Assembly: GCA_016794665.1 (NCBI GenBank)
Contig: JAEUHB010000149.1
Span: 1-51,096, forward strand
DNA: 51,096 nt
Direction of reading: 5' to 3'
From: Opitutaceae bacterium
GTDB taxonomy: Bacteria > Verrucomicrobiota > Verrucomicrobiia > Opitutales > Opitutaceae
Each line of letters begins with the position of its first letter. Position 1 is the stretch's first letter. Shown in pieces: positions 7,246 to 15,701 of the stretch. The notes beneath the pieces are model-generated. The model had not been told where the DNA came from, did no database searches, and was given only the letters and a program-made list of their open reading frames with translations. Made by a program: the position numbers and the translations under genes.

Positions 7246-8553
7246 TCAGGCGCGCTTCAGCACGTCGCGCGGCGTGGTCTCGATGGCGACGGGTTCGGCG
7301 AGGTCCTTGGCGCCCTTGGCGCCGAGCTCGGCGAACTTGCGCGCGCCGGGCAGCAGGGTCTGCTCGAAGGAGCCGACGGCCGAGTTGTAGGCCTTGTTCG
7401 CGGTCTCGAGGCCGCGGCCGACTTTGTCGAGGTTGTCGGCAAAGCCGGCGACGCGATCGTAGAGCGCGCGGCCGAGATCGGCGATCACGGTGGCGTTGCG
7501 GGCGACATCTTCCTGCCGCCAGCCGTAGGCTGCGGCCTTGAGGAGCGCGATGAGCGTGGCGGGCGTGGCGAGCAGGACTTTTTTCCCGATGGCGCGATCG
7601 ATCAGGGTGGGATCGGCCTGCAAGGCGCCGGAAAGAAATTGGTCGCCGGGGAGGAAAAGCACGACGAACTCGGGCGAGGGTTGGAACTGCTCCCAGTAGT
7701 TTTTTGCGCCGAGGGCGTCGATGTGGCCGCGGACCTTGGCGGCGTGCTCGGCGAGCTTGGCGGCGCGGAGCGTCTCGTCGGAGGCGTTGGCGGCCTCGCG
7801 ATAGGCGTCGTTGGTCGCCTTGGCATCGACGACGATCTGCTGGCCGCCGGGGAGGCGCACGATGAGGTCGGGGCGGTGCCGGCGATCCTCGGCCGTGATG
7901 CTGCTTTGCTCGGTGAAGTCACAGTAGGCGACCATGCCGGACATCTCGACGACGCGGCGGAGCTGCAGTTCGCCCCAGGTGCCGGCGGTCGTCGTCGAGC
8001 GCAGCGCGGTCGAGAGCTTGGCGGCCTCGGCCTGGAGCTGCGTCTGAGCGGTGCCGAGGGATTTGAGCTGCTCAGAGAGGCGGCCGTAGGCGTCGGCGCG
8101 GGCCTTGTCGATTTCGACGACGCTGGCGCCCACTTTGTCGAGGGACTCGCGCAGCGGCTTCACGAGGTTGTCAATCGCCTGCTGACGTTTCTCGAGTTCG
8201 CCGGCGGATTGCTGGTGCAACTTGCCGAAGGTCTCGCGCGCGAGCTTCAGGAATTCGTCGGTGTTGCGGCTCAGCGCGTCGGCCGAGAGGGACTTGAACT
8301 CCGCGGTGAGCCGCGCGTGCGCGTCGGTGAGCGCGGCGAGCTTTTCGGTGGCGGCGGCGCGCTCGGCAGCGAGGATGTTCTCGACTTTCGACTTCTGATT
8401 TTCGACCTCGGTGAGTCGAGCGCGGGTGGTGGTCAGGTCGGCCTCGATCAGTCGCGCCCGCTCCTCGGTCGTCGCGGCGCGCGCCCGGAGGAAAAACCAC
8501 ACGAGCGCGGCGGAAACGGCGGCGGAAACGAGCGCGGCGACGAGGGGATTCAC
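7246..8553 (-). CDS. rmuC: DNA recombination protein RmuC
   Basis: 435 residues from the GTG at 8553 (V-N-P-L-V-A-A-L). This start gives the expected N-terminal membrane anchor (about residues 3-23). The open frame continues upstream to 9771 but only as antisense of the receiver-kinase gene. Residues about 28-170 are a long coiled coil. The RmuC domain follows, with T-W-G-E-L-Q-L-R-R-V-V-E-M-S-G-M, D-L-I-V-R-L-P-G-G, V-V-D-A-K-A-T, the F-V-V-L-F-L-P-G-D region and A-Y-G-W-R-Q-E. RmuC limits inversions at short inverted repeats in E. coli and has a nuclease-like fold. Length and order are normal for the family. Unusually, it heads an operon that otherwise encodes signal transduction proteins. 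Confidence 0.93.
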   Translation of the reverse strand: MNPLVAALVSAAVSAALVWFFLRARAATTEERARLIEADLTTTRARLTEVENQKSKVENILAAERAAATEKLAALTDAHARLTAEFKSLSADALSRNTDEFLKLARETFGKLHQQSAGELEKRQQAIDNLVKPLRESLDKVGASVVEIDKARADAYGRLSEQLKSLGTAQTQLQAEAAKLSTALRSTTTAGTWGELQLRRVVEMSGMVAYCDFTEQSSITAEDRRHRPDLIVRLPGGQQIVVDAKATNDAYREAANASDETLRAAKLAEHAAKVRGHIDALGAKNYWEQFQPSPEFVVLFLPGDQFLSGALQADPTLIDRAIGKKVLLATPATLIALLKAAAYGWRQEDVARNATVIADLGRALYDRVAGFADNLDKVGRGLETANKAYNSAVGSFEQTLLPGARKFAELGAKGAKDLAEPVAIETTPRDVLKRA

Positions 8554-8700
8554 GCGGAGCAACGTCGTGGGTAATGGCCGGCGCGGCAATCCCCGATGCG
8601 TGCCTTGACACCCCGGATCGTGCGGGGCATTCACCCTATGCTGCGCGCCGGCCCGCTGCGAAGCTTGGCGCGCGAACCCACTCCTTCCCACACCGCCCGC
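8554..8700. promoter_or_regulatory. Divergent promoter region of the two signalling operons
   Basis: This 147-bp gap separates the GTG of rmuC from the ATG at 8701. On the plus strand TTGACA at 8605-8610 is a perfect -35 box. The best-spaced -10 candidate (CATTCA, 17 bp on) is poor, and the better-looking TATGCT at 8637 is 26 bp away. CCCCG at 8611-8615 pairs with CGGGG at 8623-8627 inside the spacer and could be a small operator. No minus-strand promoter could be picked out. Confidence 0.4.
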
Positions 8701-9852
8701 ATGTTGACCGAGAAAATCCCGGATGTTGTTCCGCCGGTTGCGGCGGAGAAGCCGCCCGTGCTGGTCGTCGACGACGAGTTCGGCCCGCGCGAGTCCATTT
8801 CGTTCACGCTCTCCGGCGAGTTCGCCGTCGACACCGCGGAGCGGGTCCGCGAGGCCCTGGCGAAGATTAAGGCCAAGCAGTATGCGGCCGTGGTGATGGA
8901 CATCCGCATGCCCGAGATGGACGGCATCCAGGGCGTGACCGAATTGCGGAAGATCGACCCCCTTGTCTCCGTCATCATGCTCACCGGCTACGGCACGCTG
9001 CTCACCGCGCAGCAGGCCATGGTCGCCGGTGCCAACCAATACCTGCGCAAGCCGCCGGACATCGCCGAACTGATCGACGCGGTGCGCAAGCAGGCCGAGG
9101 CGACCCGCCTCCGCCGCATCGAGGCCAAGGCCACCGCCGACGCCGTCGCGATGAACTCCGCGCTGCAGCAGGAGATGCAGCAGCACGCCCCGCAGGTCTG
9201 GCAGGGCCGGGCCTCCGTGGAACTCGTGCACGACCTCAACAACCCGCTTACGGTCGTCATCGGCTACGCAGCGCTCGTCGCCGACGAGGCCAACAACCTC
9301 GCGCAGCGTGATCCGGCGCTCGGCAAGAAGCTCATCGAGTATGCGCGCGTGGTCGAGAAAGCCGCGGAGTATTGCCGGCACCTTTCGGAAAACTGGCGGA
9401 ACGCCTCCAGGCAGATCACCCAGTTCGAGCGCGTGGACCTTATCGCGGTCGCGCGGGAAGTGCGCACGGTGATCTTCTTTGGCAATGCCGCCATCGAGTT
9501 CGCCGGCCTCGGCGAGGCTTGGATTAAGGGCTCGAAATTCGAGCTGATGCGCGTGTTCCAGAACCTGTTCAAGAACTCGCTCGAGGCGGGCACCACCCGC
9601 CTGATCGTCGCGGCCACGCGGCGCGGCGACCAGATCGAGCTGAGCATGGCGGACAACGGCGCGGGCATGGATGCGGACCGCGTGAAACGGGCATTGCACG
9701 GAGGCTTCACGAGCAAGGCCAGCGGGACGGGGCTGGGCCTGAGCATCTGCCGGCACCTGGCGGGGACACACGGCGCGACCTTCGCGCTCGAGTCCGAGCC
9801 GGGGAAGGGCACGACGGTGCGGCTGACCTTTCCCGCGGCCCCCGCGGGATGA
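8701..9852 (+). CDS. Receiver-histidine kinase hybrid (soluble)
   Basis: 383 residues from the ATG at 8701; an earlier start at 8596 would add an unlikely basic extension running through the promoter region. Residues 18-130 are a receiver with D24-D25, phospho-acceptor D67 (V-M-D-I-R-M-P-E-M-D-G) and K117 in L-R-K-P-P. The kinase part has H177 in L-V-H-D-L-N-N-P, an N-box N-L-F-K-N-S-L-E-A, D-N-G-A-G-M and G-T-G-L-G-L-S-I-C. No membrane segments are present. A receiver placed before the kinase suggests that another kinase in the cluster may phosphorylate and control this one. Its stop overlaps the ketosynthase start as ATGA, so the two are co-translated. Confidence 0.92.
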   Translation: MLTEKIPDVVPPVAAEKPPVLVVDDEFGPRESISFTLSGEFAVDTAERVREALAKIKAKQYAAVVMDIRMPEMDGIQGVTELRKIDPLVSVIMLTGYGTLLTAQQAMVAGANQYLRKPPDIAELIDAVRKQAEATRLRRIEAKATADAVAMNSALQQEMQQHAPQVWQGRASVELVHDLNNPLTVVIGYAALVADEANNLAQRDPALGKKLIEYARVVEKAAEYCRHLSENWRNASRQITQFERVDLIAVAREVRTVIFFGNAAIEFAGLGEAWIKGSKFELMRVFQNLFKNSLEAGTTRLIVAATRRGDQIELSMADNGAGMDADRVKRALHGGFTSKASGTGLGLSICRHLAGTHGATFALESEPGKGTTVRLTFPAAPAG

Positions 9853-11051
9853 AGCGGCGGCGCGTCAAGATCACAGGTCTCGGGTTCGTGACGCCGGCCG
9901 GCATCGGCCGCGATGAATTCCTGCGGATGATCCAGGAGCCGGTGAGCCGCGTGGTCGCCTACCGGCGGTTCCCCGACGACGCGGGGGCTTTCGTCGCCGC
10001 CGAAGTCAGGAACTTCAAGATTGAGAATTACGTCAGCGGGGCGAACCCCAAGCGCATGCCGCGCCACACCCAATTTGCGCTCGGCGCGGCGGTGCAGGCG
10101 CTGAATGACGCCCAGATCACGCTTGATCAGGCGCGTGCGCACAACCCAGTGATCATGATTGGCGCGGCGCTCATGGATTTCGGAACCATCGGGAAAATCT
10201 TCGAGCGCGTGGCCAAGAACGGACTGCTGAGCGCGGTTTCCACTTCGGTCTCGGACTCGCTGGTGAGCGGGATCGGCGCGGCGATTGGCGCCCTGATTGG
10301 CGGCACCACGCGCGCGATGTCGTTTCAAAGCGCCTGCTGTTCCGGGCTGGATTCGATTGGCGAGGCTGCTGGCTTGGTCGCCATTGGTGAGACTGATCTC
10401 GCGATCTGCGGGGGCACCGAGGCGCCGCTGCACTTGCACCCGATGCTCGAGCTGCGGCTCGCGGGCCTTGCGCCGGGCAACCCCGAGCGGCCCGAGCAGC
10501 AGTGCCGCCCGTTCGATCGCTGGCGCACCACCGGCGTGATTGGCGAGGGCGCGTGCGTGATGGTGCTGGAGCCGGAATCGAGCCCGCGTCCGGCCTATGC
10601 CTACATCGAGGGCCACGGCTACGCGTCGGACATGGCCGAGGGATCGTGCAACGGCCTGCTCGAGGCCGTGCGGCTCGCAACGGGTAATGCCGGCGTGCGC
10701 CCGCGCGACATCGAGGCGGTGAGTGCTTGGGGTCCGGGCCACAAGGTGCTCGATGCCGCGGAGTCCGCGATGATGCGGACGTATTTTGGCGATGCCTTGC
10801 GCGAGATTCCCGTCTCCTCGCTCAAGGGGGCGATCGGCAACCCATTTGCGGCGGCGGGCGCGATTCAAGTGGGTTGCGCCGCGCTGGGGTTGAAACACGG
10901 TTTCATCCCGCCCACGGTCAACTGGCAGCATCCGGATCCGGCTTGCCCATTGAACTTGAGCGCCCGGCCCCGCTACATTTCGCATCGCAACACCCTCATC
11001 AATTCGCACGGGCTCTCCGGCTCCAACGCATGTCTGGTCCTCAAACAATAG
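9849..11051 (+). CDS. Beta-ketoacyl synthase (FabF-like) lacking both catalytic histidines
   Basis: 400 residues, full length for a KAS II-type condensing enzyme. The nucleophile C163 is kept (S-A-C-C-S-G), as are the P-F-D-R-W-R and G-E-G-A segments, the Lys K326 (S-S-L-K-G) and the terminal S-G-S-N-A. However, the first catalytic His, normally in N-A-H-G-T, is W294 in S-A-W-G-P-G-H-K. The second, normally in G-H-L/P, is N331 in A-I-G-N-P. Family knowledge says these two His drive malonyl decarboxylation, so ordinary chain elongation is doubtful. Acyl transfer, thioester sensing or a structural role are alternatives. The gene is wedged between kinase genes, overlapping both (4 bp and 22 bp). 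No acyl carrier protein or other fatty acid gene is nearby. Confidence 0.85.
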   Translation: MKRRRVKITGLGFVTPAGIGRDEFLRMIQEPVSRVVAYRRFPDDAGAFVAAEVRNFKIENYVSGANPKRMPRHTQFALGAAVQALNDAQITLDQARAHNPVIMIGAALMDFGTIGKIFERVAKNGLLSAVSTSVSDSLVSGIGAAIGALIGGTTRAMSFQSACCSGLDSIGEAAGLVAIGETDLAICGGTEAPLHLHPMLELRLAGLAPGNPERPEQQCRPFDRWRTTGVIGEGACVMVLEPESSPRPAYAYIEGHGYASDMAEGSCNGLLEAVRLATGNAGVRPRDIEAVSAWGPGHKVLDAAESAMMRTYFGDALREIPVSSLKGAIGNPFAAAGAIQVGCAALGLKHGFIPPTVNWQHPDPACPLNLSARPRYISHRNTLINSHGLSGSNACLVLKQ

Positions 11052-13078
11052 CTGACTATTCCGCACCCTTCGCGGCGGTGGCGGCTACCTGTGTGGGCAT
11101 CGCCGCGCTGTGGGCGAACCCGCACCGGCAGATTAATCGGCTGTCTTGCAGCTTTTCGATCCACGTCTCGTTGTGGTTGATGTGCACCCATCTCGCGCCG
11201 ACGGCGCAGAACGGGCTTTTCTGGGCCCGGCTGTCGTGGGCGGTAGGCGCGCTGACGCCTTTCCATCTCTGGTTGATGAAGGAGACGGTTGTGCGGCCCA
11301 CCGAGCCGTTCAGGCAGAGGTTGCTGCGGGGCCGCTGGTGGCTGCTTGCGACGCTGCTCATTGCAGTGATTTGCTTCACGGAGTGGTTCATCCGCACACC
11401 GGCTGTCCATTCTCCTGATACAGTGGTGCCGCCCGAGGGGGGGCCGCGGCGCCGTAACAGTCCGGTGTTCTTGGCGTGTATCGCCGGCATGGCAGGGCTG
11501 TTGTTGACGCTGTTTGTGGCTTCCCTTCGCGAAGTGCGAAAACTCGTGGGCGTGCAACGGCTGGAACTCCAGCTCCAACTCATGGGAGGCTGCGCGACTG
11601 GCCTCACCGTCATGGCGATCGTGGCCCTGCGGCAAATCGTGCAGGCGCCCTGGCTGCTGCGCCTCTACCCGATCGTGGTGCTGATTTTCTACACAGCGAC
11701 TGTCGTGGCGATGACGACGAGCCGGGTGTTCAACGCGCGTCAGTTGATCATCGTTGGCCTTCAAAGGCTGATATTGGTTTCCGTCGTTTCCACTGCAGTT
11801 TACGGGCTAGACCAAGCGCTTTCACACTTGATGCCCGGTCCGCTGGTGACGCTCTTCGCTGTGGGTGCTGGGCTTTGGTTCGCGACGATCTTGAAGGACC
11901 GCCTCGACCGTGCGTTTGAAATCTACCCGCAGGGCAAGATCGCACGACAGGCTGCGTTTGCCGCCGCGCAGCGCGAGCGCGGCGTTGAGCGGCTTGATGC
12001 GGCTTTTCGCTCGGTTCTGACCGGCTGGGGCGGCTCCGAACGCGCGCTCATCGTCTCGGGCAACAAGCAGTCGCTCGCCGGCGGGGGCGTGCAGCTTGAA
12101 GGGGAAGGCCCCGTGCTTCGCACGATGCGCGAGCTGCGCTGGGCCACGCCGGAGCGGCTCGCTCGCGAGCGCTCCTCGCCCGAGCGCGCGGCGCTGCTCG
12201 CGTTCCTCGCGGAGCAGCAGCTCGGCGTGCTCGTGATCGAGGAGGGGCTCTCGCTTACGACGCTCGTCGGCGTCGGCCACGGCGCCGCGCGCCGGCCCTA
12301 CACCTACCCACAGGTCACGCAGCTCATGGAGTTGGCGACGATCGTCGAGAGCGCGCTCGAACGCGCGCATTTCTCGGCCAAGGTCCAGCACACCGAGCAG
12401 CTCGCCACGGTTGGCGTGCTCGGCGCCAGCCTCGCCCACGAGATCCGGAACCCGCTCGTCTCGATCAAGACCTTCGTCCAGCTCCTGCCCAATCACTATC
12501 AGGACCCGAATTTCCGGCAGAAGTTTTTCCGCCTGATCATCGATGAGGTGAACCGCATCGACCAGCTCACGGACCAGCTCCTCGATCTTTCCGCCCCGCG
12601 AACCTACCAGGCCACGATGATCGATCTGCATCCGTTTTTGCTCGCGGGCATCGATCTGGTCGCGGCGAAGGCGTCGCACCGGCATGTGGAGCTCAAGACC
12701 GACTTCAAGGCCGCGCCTGACCGGGCGTTCACCGACGCCTCCGCGGCCAAGCAGGTCATGCTGAACCTCTGTTTCAACGCCATCCAGGCGGTCGAGGCTT
12801 GCGAGGAGTCCGCGCGCTGGGTGCAGATTGCCACGCGCAACGCCGGCGACCGGATCGAGATGGCGGTTTCAGATGGCGGGCCCGGCATCGCGCCGGAGAT
12901 CCGGCCGAAACTCTTCCAGCCGTTCCAGACCACCAAATCCTCCGGCTTCGGCCTGGGGCTTGCGGTTTGCAGCGACATCCTCGCGAATCTGCACGCCACC
13001 ATCAGCGTCGATCCGGCCGAGCCGGGCCGCGGCGCGACGTTTCGTGTCTCCTTTCCATGCCAACCCTTGTCATCCTAG
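11030..13078 (+). CDS. Membrane histidine kinase, paralogue of the kinase at 4802-6874
   Basis: 682 residues from the ATG at 11030, which lies inside the last codons of the ketosynthase gene (22-bp overlap); the open frame extends to 10727, but that part is a shadow of the ketosynthase. Residues about 12-285 carry seven or more hydrophobic segments. A GAF-like linker (about 315-440) holds L-R-W-A-T-P-E-R-L and R-P-Y-T-Y-P-Q-V. Both are matched in the minus-strand kinase (L-G-W-A-T-P-E-S-L and W-P-Y-T-Y-P-E-V). The kinase core has H470 in L-A-H-E-I-R-N-P-L, N-L-C-F-N-A-I-Q-A, D-G-G-P-G-I, F-Q-P-F-Q-T-T-K and G-F-G-L-G-L. It looks complete and active. The shared linker shows that the two membrane kinases arose by duplication and kept the same sensing design. 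Confidence 0.92.
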   Translation: MSGPQTIADYSAPFAAVAATCVGIAALWANPHRQINRLSCSFSIHVSLWLMCTHLAPTAQNGLFWARLSWAVGALTPFHLWLMKETVVRPTEPFRQRLLRGRWWLLATLLIAVICFTEWFIRTPAVHSPDTVVPPEGGPRRRNSPVFLACIAGMAGLLLTLFVASLREVRKLVGVQRLELQLQLMGGCATGLTVMAIVALRQIVQAPWLLRLYPIVVLIFYTATVVAMTTSRVFNARQLIIVGLQRLILVSVVSTAVYGLDQALSHLMPGPLVTLFAVGAGLWFATILKDRLDRAFEIYPQGKIARQAAFAAAQRERGVERLDAAFRSVLTGWGGSERALIVSGNKQSLAGGGVQLEGEGPVLRTMRELRWATPERLARERSSPERAALLAFLAEQQLGVLVIEEGLSLTTLVGVGHGAARRPYTYPQVTQLMELATIVESALERAHFSAKVQHTEQLATVGVLGASLAHEIRNPLVSIKTFVQLLPNHYQDPNFRQKFFRLIIDEVNRIDQLTDQLLDLSAPRTYQATMIDLHPFLLAGIDLVAAKASHRHVELKTDFKAAPDRAFTDASAAKQVMLNLCFNAIQAVEACEESARWVQIATRNAGDRIEMAVSDGGPGIAPEIRPKLFQPFQTTKSSGFGLGLAVCSDILANLHATISVDPAEPGRGATFRVSFPCQPLSS

Positions 13079-14832
13079 CGACGGGCGACCCCGCCCTGGC
13101 GGACGCATGGGAAAGGCAGCTACCGCCCGGGCGGATCGCGCTGCGCCTCACCGAGCAGACGTTTCCCGCCGGCACGGCGCCAGGCTTCGCCGCCGTCGTG
13201 ATTCTGGACGCGATTGCCGAGCCCGCGCTGCCGGCGAGCCTCGCGCGCTGCCCGACGATCTTTGTCGGCGAGCCGCGCAGCCTGCCGTTTGAACAGGCGC
13301 GGATGGCCGGGCGCGCCAAGGTCTACCTGTCCTACGAAGAAAGCGCGACGCGGCTGAAGGAACTGCTGCCCTTGGTCGAGGACGTTGCGGAAAAGCAATC
13401 CCTGGTCGAGATGCTCCGGGAAAAAGGCCGTCGCGCCGACGCGCCGCGCCCGGCGCCGCGCCCGGCGCCCGCGGATACGGCGGAGCTTTGGGATTTCCTC
13501 GAGGGCGCAATCGAGAGCGTCGACAGCCGCGGCCGGCTCGTCGCGGAGTTTCGCCGCGCCGCGCGGCATCTCCTGCGTGCGGGCGAAGCTGTTTTCTTCC
13601 TGCGCGAGGGCGAGGTGTTTCGGGCGGACCGAGGCGAGTCGTTCTTCCCGGCCAACGATCCGTTGGTGGCGTTCTTCGAACAGCACCCCGCGGTCGTGGA
13701 TGGTATGAACTGGGATGCCCCCGTCGATCCGGTGGCGGAGCTCGCGGTGCGCAACCGACTCGCGCTCTGGGGCGCGCGCCTGCTCGTGCCCGTGCACGAC
13801 AACGGCCGCCTTCTTGGCTTGCTCGCTCTCGGTGTGCGCGACGACGGCCAGCCCTACGGAGAGGCCGATCGTGCGCGCGCCGTGCAGCTGGCGCGGCTCC
13901 TCCGGCACCTGCTCGCCAAGTCGGCCGAGGTCTCCCGTCTCAGCCGCGCGGCCTCGCAGGCCGCGATCGGCGCGAAATACCTGCCCGCCACGCTCGTGCT
14001 CGGGCCCGAGGAGCCGGCGCCGCGCCATGTTCCGCTCGTCGTTCGTGACCTGATCGGCCAGGCGCGGCGCGCGAAGGAAATTGCGCGCATCCAGCCCTCG
14101 CCCGGCCAGCCCTTTCGCGCGAGCGCGGGAATCATCGCCGAAACCGGCGGCGTGTGGGCCTCTTGGGAGGAGGCGAGCGCCGAGGTGCAGGACACCGCGG
14201 CGCGCGAGCGCACGACTCGACGCGAACTCCTGCGCGAGCTCTCGCTCACGCTCAGCCACGAGCTGGGCAACGCCCTCGTTTCCCTCGCCACCTTCCGCCA
14301 GTCCGGCGACCGCCCGATGCCCGCTCCGTTCATCGAGACGATGAAGAACGACGTCGCGGCGCTTGAGGGGCTCAACGGCCACCTCGAGGTCATGCAGAGT
14401 TTCCACGAGTCGGAGCCCGCGATGGTCGATGTCCGCGATCTTGCGCAGGCCGTGGGCTATGCCCTCGGCGTGCGTGTCGAGGTCGGCCCCGATCCTGTTC
14501 TGCTGAACGCTAGCAAGAAGCTGCTCGACTTTGCCCTGCGCGCGCTGCTCCGCACCATCGCCGAGAACCGCCGCGACGGCAACGCCAAGGAACTCACGCT
14601 CAAGGTCCGCTCGACCGGCACCGGCTCCGACGCCACCGCGCTGCTCTCAATCAAGGGCAAGGAACTTGAGCTCGAGGGCATCTTGCCCGAGCCGGTGGAC
14701 GGCGCCGTGCCGAACCAAGGCCGCCTCGGCGTCTTCCTCGCCAAGGAAATCCTCCGCCTGCACGGCGGCGAAATCCACGCCGGCCCCGGCATGGAAGGGA
14801 CGGAGATCCTAATCTCCGTGCGCAAATGGTGA
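13057..14832 (+). CDS. GAF-domain histidine kinase with degenerate ATPase
   Basis: 591 residues from the ATG at 13057, overlapping the previous gene by 22 bp. Residues 1-110 resemble a receiver fold (V-V-I-L-D51) but lack the acidic pair and the Lys-Pro. Residues 110-140 are a Pro/Ala-rich linker. Residues about 145-290 form a GAF-like domain (L-L-V-P-V-H-D-N-G-R-L-L-G-L-L-A-L). H401 lies in T-L-S-H-E-L-G-N-A-L-V, a good phospho-His box. The ATPase part has only a weak N-box (T-I-A-E-N-R-R-D), no D-x-G-x-G, and a single G-R-L-G-V-F-L-A-K-E in place of the G-x-G-L-G-L box. It may be a phospho-receiving partner rather than a self-sufficient kinase. No membrane segments are seen. Confidence 0.82.
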   Translation: MPTLVILATGDPALADAWERQLPPGRIALRLTEQTFPAGTAPGFAAVVILDAIAEPALPASLARCPTIFVGEPRSLPFEQARMAGRAKVYLSYEESATRLKELLPLVEDVAEKQSLVEMLREKGRRADAPRPAPRPAPADTAELWDFLEGAIESVDSRGRLVAEFRRAARHLLRAGEAVFFLREGEVFRADRGESFFPANDPLVAFFEQHPAVVDGMNWDAPVDPVAELAVRNRLALWGARLLVPVHDNGRLLGLLALGVRDDGQPYGEADRARAVQLARLLRHLLAKSAEVSRLSRAASQAAIGAKYLPATLVLGPEEPAPRHVPLVVRDLIGQARRAKEIARIQPSPGQPFRASAGIIAETGGVWASWEEASAEVQDTAARERTTRRELLRELSLTLSHELGNALVSLATFRQSGDRPMPAPFIETMKNDVAALEGLNGHLEVMQSFHESEPAMVDVRDLAQAVGYALGVRVEVGPDPVLLNASKKLLDFALRALLRTIAENRRDGNAKELTLKVRSTGTGSDATALLSIKGKELELEGILPEPVDGAVPNQGRLGVFLAKEILRLHGGEIHAGPGMEGTEILISVRKW

Positions 14833-15701
14833 CGCCGGACACGCTCGGCGGGAAATTCATCGCGTGGGCGCACCGCGAGCCGTCGATTCGCGCGCTTGTC
14901 CTCATTGGCTCGCAGAGCCGCCCGGCCGCCGACGCTGCGCCCGCGGATCGGTTTTCCGACTGGGATTTCCAAGTCGTGTCCTCCTGCCCCGCGCTGTTTG
15001 CGGAGCGCACGTGGACGCGCGCCGCGGGCCTGCCCGATCCGATCGTGCACGCGGCCCGCCTAGGGCGGCTCAAGCGCACGGGCAAGGTCACGGCCGTGTT
15101 TCCCGACGGCGATCTCGACCTCGTCCTGCTGCCGGCGCGATCGCTGGGGCTGGCGAAGGCGGCCTTTCAGCTCGGGCTCGGAGGATGGCTGGCACGCCGG
15201 CAGCCCGCGCTCGGCGATCTCGCGCTCGTGCTGGGCTTCGGGCTGCGCGTGGTGAAGGGTGGCGCGGGCTGGGAGGATTTTTTCCGGCGCGTCGTGGCCG
15301 AGGTGCCGCCCACGCACGTCGACGACCGCGAGGTCGTCGCGCTCGCGGAGGGCTTCGCCGCCGACTACCTCTCGACGTGGCAGAAGATCGAGCGCGGCGA
15401 GTGGTTAGCGGCGCAGCGGTGGCTGCACGTCCAGCTCGCGGAGACGAATTTCAGGCTCATGCACGAGTGGAAGCGCCGCCGCGGCGGCGCGCGTGCGAGC
15501 TATCCGGATGCGCGCCGCGTCGAGAAACTTTACGACGCTGCCGAGCAGGCCGCCGTAGCGGTCCGCGCGACACTGGACCGCGAGTCGCTGGCGCGGGCCG
15601 TCGAGCACAGCGCGCAGACGTGCCGCGAAATCGTGGCCGCGCTCGTGGGAGGCGCGTGGCGCTGGCCCGAGGGCCTCGCCCTACGCCTGAGCCGAGAATA
15701 G
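14826..15701 (+). CDS. ANT(6)-like nucleotidyltransferase
   Basis: 291 residues; the start overlaps the previous stop by 7 bp (ATGGTGA). The polymerase-beta-type nucleotidyltransferase signature is present: G28-S29 in L-I-G-S-Q-S-R, D45 and D47 in F-S-D-W-D-F, and a third Asp near D98 in F-P-D-G-D-L-D-L-V. The rest resembles aminoglycoside 6-adenylyltransferase (AadK/ANT6), including the helical C-terminus with N-F-R-L-M-H-E-W. Proven members adenylylate streptomycin; many chromosomal homologues have no known substrate. As the last gene of a sensor operon it could modify a small molecule or a partner protein. Its last 21 bp overlap the convergent ABC transporter gene. Confidence 0.82.
   Translation: MVTPDTLGGKFIAWAHREPSIRALVLIGSQSRPAADAAPADRFSDWDFQVVSSCPALFAERTWTRAAGLPDPIVHAARLGRLKRTGKVTAVFPDGDLDLVLLPARSLGLAKAAFQLGLGGWLARRQPALGDLALVLGFGLRVVKGGAGWEDFFRRVVAEVPPTHVDDREVVALAEGFAADYLSTWQKIERGEWLAAQRWLHVQLAETNFRLMHEWKRRRGGARASYPDARRVEKLYDAAEQAAVAVRATLDRESLARAVEHSAQTCREIVAALVGGAWRWPEGLALRLSRE

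Noticed and set aside
8637..8642. TATGCT as -10 box for the TTGACA at 8605
   Set aside because: The spacing of 26 bp is far outside the normal 16-18 bp.
8554..9771. N-terminal extension of the RmuC frame
   Set aside because: It runs antisense through the receiver-kinase gene; the GTG at 8553 gives a normal RmuC with its membrane anchor.
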